Source of the DNA: Yponomeuta sedellus
Taxonomy: Eukaryota; Arthropoda; Insecta; Lepidoptera; Yponomeutidae
Direction of reading: 5' to 3'
DNA: 64,000 nucleotides
Assembly: GCA_934045075.1 (NCBI GenBank)
Contig: OW203723.1
Location: 6,173,913-6,237,912, forward strand
Below are positions 24,301 through 27,300 of the stretch, one piece after another (position 1 is the first letter of the stretch; every line of letters begins with the position of its first letter). Position numbers and translations under genes: made by a program. The notes beneath the pieces were generated by a model. It was given only the letters and a program-made list of their open reading frames with translations, was not told the origin of the DNA and searched no databases.

Positions 24301-27300
24301 TTTAGTTTTGCGCGTTGTAAAATATGATTTTGTTTCAATTGGTGCTGTATAAAGAATAAATAAAAAAATATTTAGCAAATTAACTTCCCACTGCCAGGAA
24401 CAGGCATTTACTCAGAGAGAGTATGGGCTTACATACCATGCGAGCTTACTGCAGATTGGCAATCTAAAGCGCTGAAGTATTTGTACCTCTCATACACTAA
24501 GATTTTCTCGCGATGTTGTCCTTGCTGTTGCTACTATGAGTTCACAAATTCGAAAAATTTTGATCTGAAAAATAATTCTTAGAACAAAAGTAATCGCCAA
24601 ACACAAACTTGTGCAGGGGTGTCTAAAGAATGGGCGTTGTCTTGAATATTGACAAGTGAAATAGATACCCGTAGACTCTGGTACTTCCACTTTGAATTAA
24701 GAATCAATCATGGCAGCCCAAATCGATATATTCAACACATACTCTAAAAAAACGAATAAAATTTTTCGCCAACCTCTGTGGCGTAGCGGTAGTGCATCTA
24801 CCTGCCATGCAAAAGGTCCCGGGTTCGAATCCCGGCTGGGAACAAAAAAAAAAACCTAGGTCTTGGATGTTTACATGTTTGTGATGTCGTTGTTTCTGGT
24901 TCCCACGACACAGGGTATCCTAGTGTGGGGCCAGAAGCAATGTATGTGCCTGTATGTAAATGTTATGTTATGTTATTGGGAATTTTTTTTTAGAATTAAC
25001 CCAGTATCTCCTCTGCCCCGCACCCATTTGTAACGGTGCAAACCTCTTCACACCATTTTTATTTCTTTTTGTATCTATTATTTTCAAATATTTAAATTAC
25101 GTCACACATTATTCGATTTCCCTCATATTTCATCATTACTACTTTACCCTTCGACCCGATCCGACTATTTTACTTGCTTATCCGTTTTTATCCAGTTTTC
25201 TGTTTTATTGTGTAATATTACTACATATCTACAAATAAAGCCACAATTGAAGTAGTTCTAGTGTTTATTATTATTTGTAAAGGATATACAACGTTCCACG
25301 TTTAAGGGTTATAACAACTCTAGAGGCGGTTTCAAGGCTAAGGTAATAAAATTATTGGAGTCAAAATAGAACCACATCTCATCCCCCCCATCCTGCTTTG
25401 AAAAAAAAATTAAATTAAAAACTAAATGGAAAAATGGTTTAATTATCGCAAAAAATACAAAAACAACTTAAAATAGACTAATTATTTACATACTTAGTTA
25501 ATTTCGTGAATACGCTATGCAATAATAAGGATATGCTCAGCTTAATACTGCGTGTGCAAACATCAACGCAGCGCTGTTTTTCAGCACATCCCGAGTATTT
25601 GCTAGCAATTGACACGTTGGTAGCTAGACATGCAACTAGCCAATATTAGAAATTTTAATATTTTATACATCTCCTATCCCTACTTCAGGAGGGAGTGGAA
25701 GGCAAAAGGGGAGGCCTTTGCCCAGCTGTGGGACACAATCGAGGCAACATAAAAAAACCCTTTTCTCTCGCAGAAACACACACCACACTTTGCAGAAACT
25801 CACTTGTCGATATATAAATTTATTGTTTACGGATGCCACGTATTTCTGACTCGATATCTTGTTCCAAGTTATCGCAAGAAGCGCGTCCATTGTGCGCGAC
25901 ACAGACATAATTACACCCTCTGCTAATTGCAAATAGTAATTGTGACAGCGTGACAGTTAATCTGTTCTCTTAACGCATAATGAAGCGCGCTTTACGCTCC
26001 CATACGTCCCAAGTATTCGCCACTAGCGCTTGTTGGCGATTTTGTTCGTATACTCTGTGAATTAATGCTAAACAAAACAAAAGATCTAGATTATTTACTT
26101 GTCAAACACGAGATTACAACCTTATGGTTGTTACATTAAAATACGCCCGCTACATGTTTTGCTGATCGGGACACATATATATTGTTTTAGAGAGAGTTGT
26201 TGTCATCTAGATATATCCAGAAGTCGTTAAGTTTAATTTTAGTCTGGAAATTTTGTGCTATCATAAAACTTTACATCTATGATTATACTATTTTTATTTT
26301 TAATGCACTAACCCGTGTAATGTACGTAATACAGAAAATAGTGTAAAGAGGTTCGAAATTTCACTGATGCCGGTGAGTCGCCCATTAGCTCAGTTGGATA
26401 GAGCGCTGGCACGGATAGCCAGAGGTCGCGGGTTCGAATCCCGGCATGGGTGGAATTTTTAGCCTCTAAATAGGTTTTTACATATATGGCTCTTTAAGAA
26501 GTGTAGTAAAATATATAAATATATTCTGTGTATTGTTGTGAATACAAGCAACTTTTTAATGTAAACAATCAACGAATTCAAGAAAGAAAAGAGCCTCGGG
26601 TCTATACTAGTTTAATACTAGGGAAAACAGAAAGCAGTGAATGCCTACAGTTAGGCCAGGTTTTCACGGTCTTAGTACGCTCGGACCGAGTGCGCCATCC
26701 GAGTAAACTAATGCTTCTAACATATTTTAAACTTTCGCGACTTGTACACATAGTTAGAATATTTTCGGGGCTTAATCGCGTAGTAATTTATTGCTATTTT
26801 ACCTCGACGTTTCGACGAAGTTACAGTCATCGTGGTCACGAGAAGACTGATGGCTGGCACCCGTTCGCATCTTCGGCTGATGAGGTTTCAGACTACCCTC
26901 AATCAGCTATCACAAATCACTATTAGGGTTGCGACACACTACACTGACAATGTCGGACGATGAGCCATGCGACTTTTTTCCACTCGAACACATCTTGATG
27001 ACCGGATCCCACGTTTGCGACAGTTTGAAACCACATTCCCGATTAAAATTTTCGTGTTTCTTAATTTCAACCGCTTCACGCACCCTTCACCAAGCCCCGA
27101 AAATATTCTAACTAATGCTTCTGATTAGACGGTTTTCCGCGACAGCACCAAATAGCCAATCAGAAGCATTAGTTTACTCGGATGGCGCACTCGGTCCGAG
27201 CGCCATAAGACCGTGAAAACCTGGCTTTAGCAAGGATACAGAACACGGAGCTATTAAATCACCGAATAAGTGTGTTATATTATTTTTTATGCCACACCTG

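Larger units (their letters stand above)
26654..27226. mobile_element. PIF/Harbinger-type MITE (family Q) split by a Penelope-like insertion
   Basis: Ends GGCCAGGTTTTCACGGTCTT and AAGACCGTGAAAACCTGGC are inverted over about 60 bases, through GGATGGCGCACTCGGTCCGA. Flanked by TTA at 26651-26653 and 27227-27229, as for Harbinger. Without the insert it would be about 169 bases. A related scrap lies at 16785-16870. Confidence 0.75.

Noticed and set aside
26380..26452. Apparent tRNA gene with good cloverleaf (also near 7832, 49201, 57099)
   Set aside because: The same domain recurs with the same flanking tail and TSDs, so these are family A retroposon heads. A tRNA scanner may call them.
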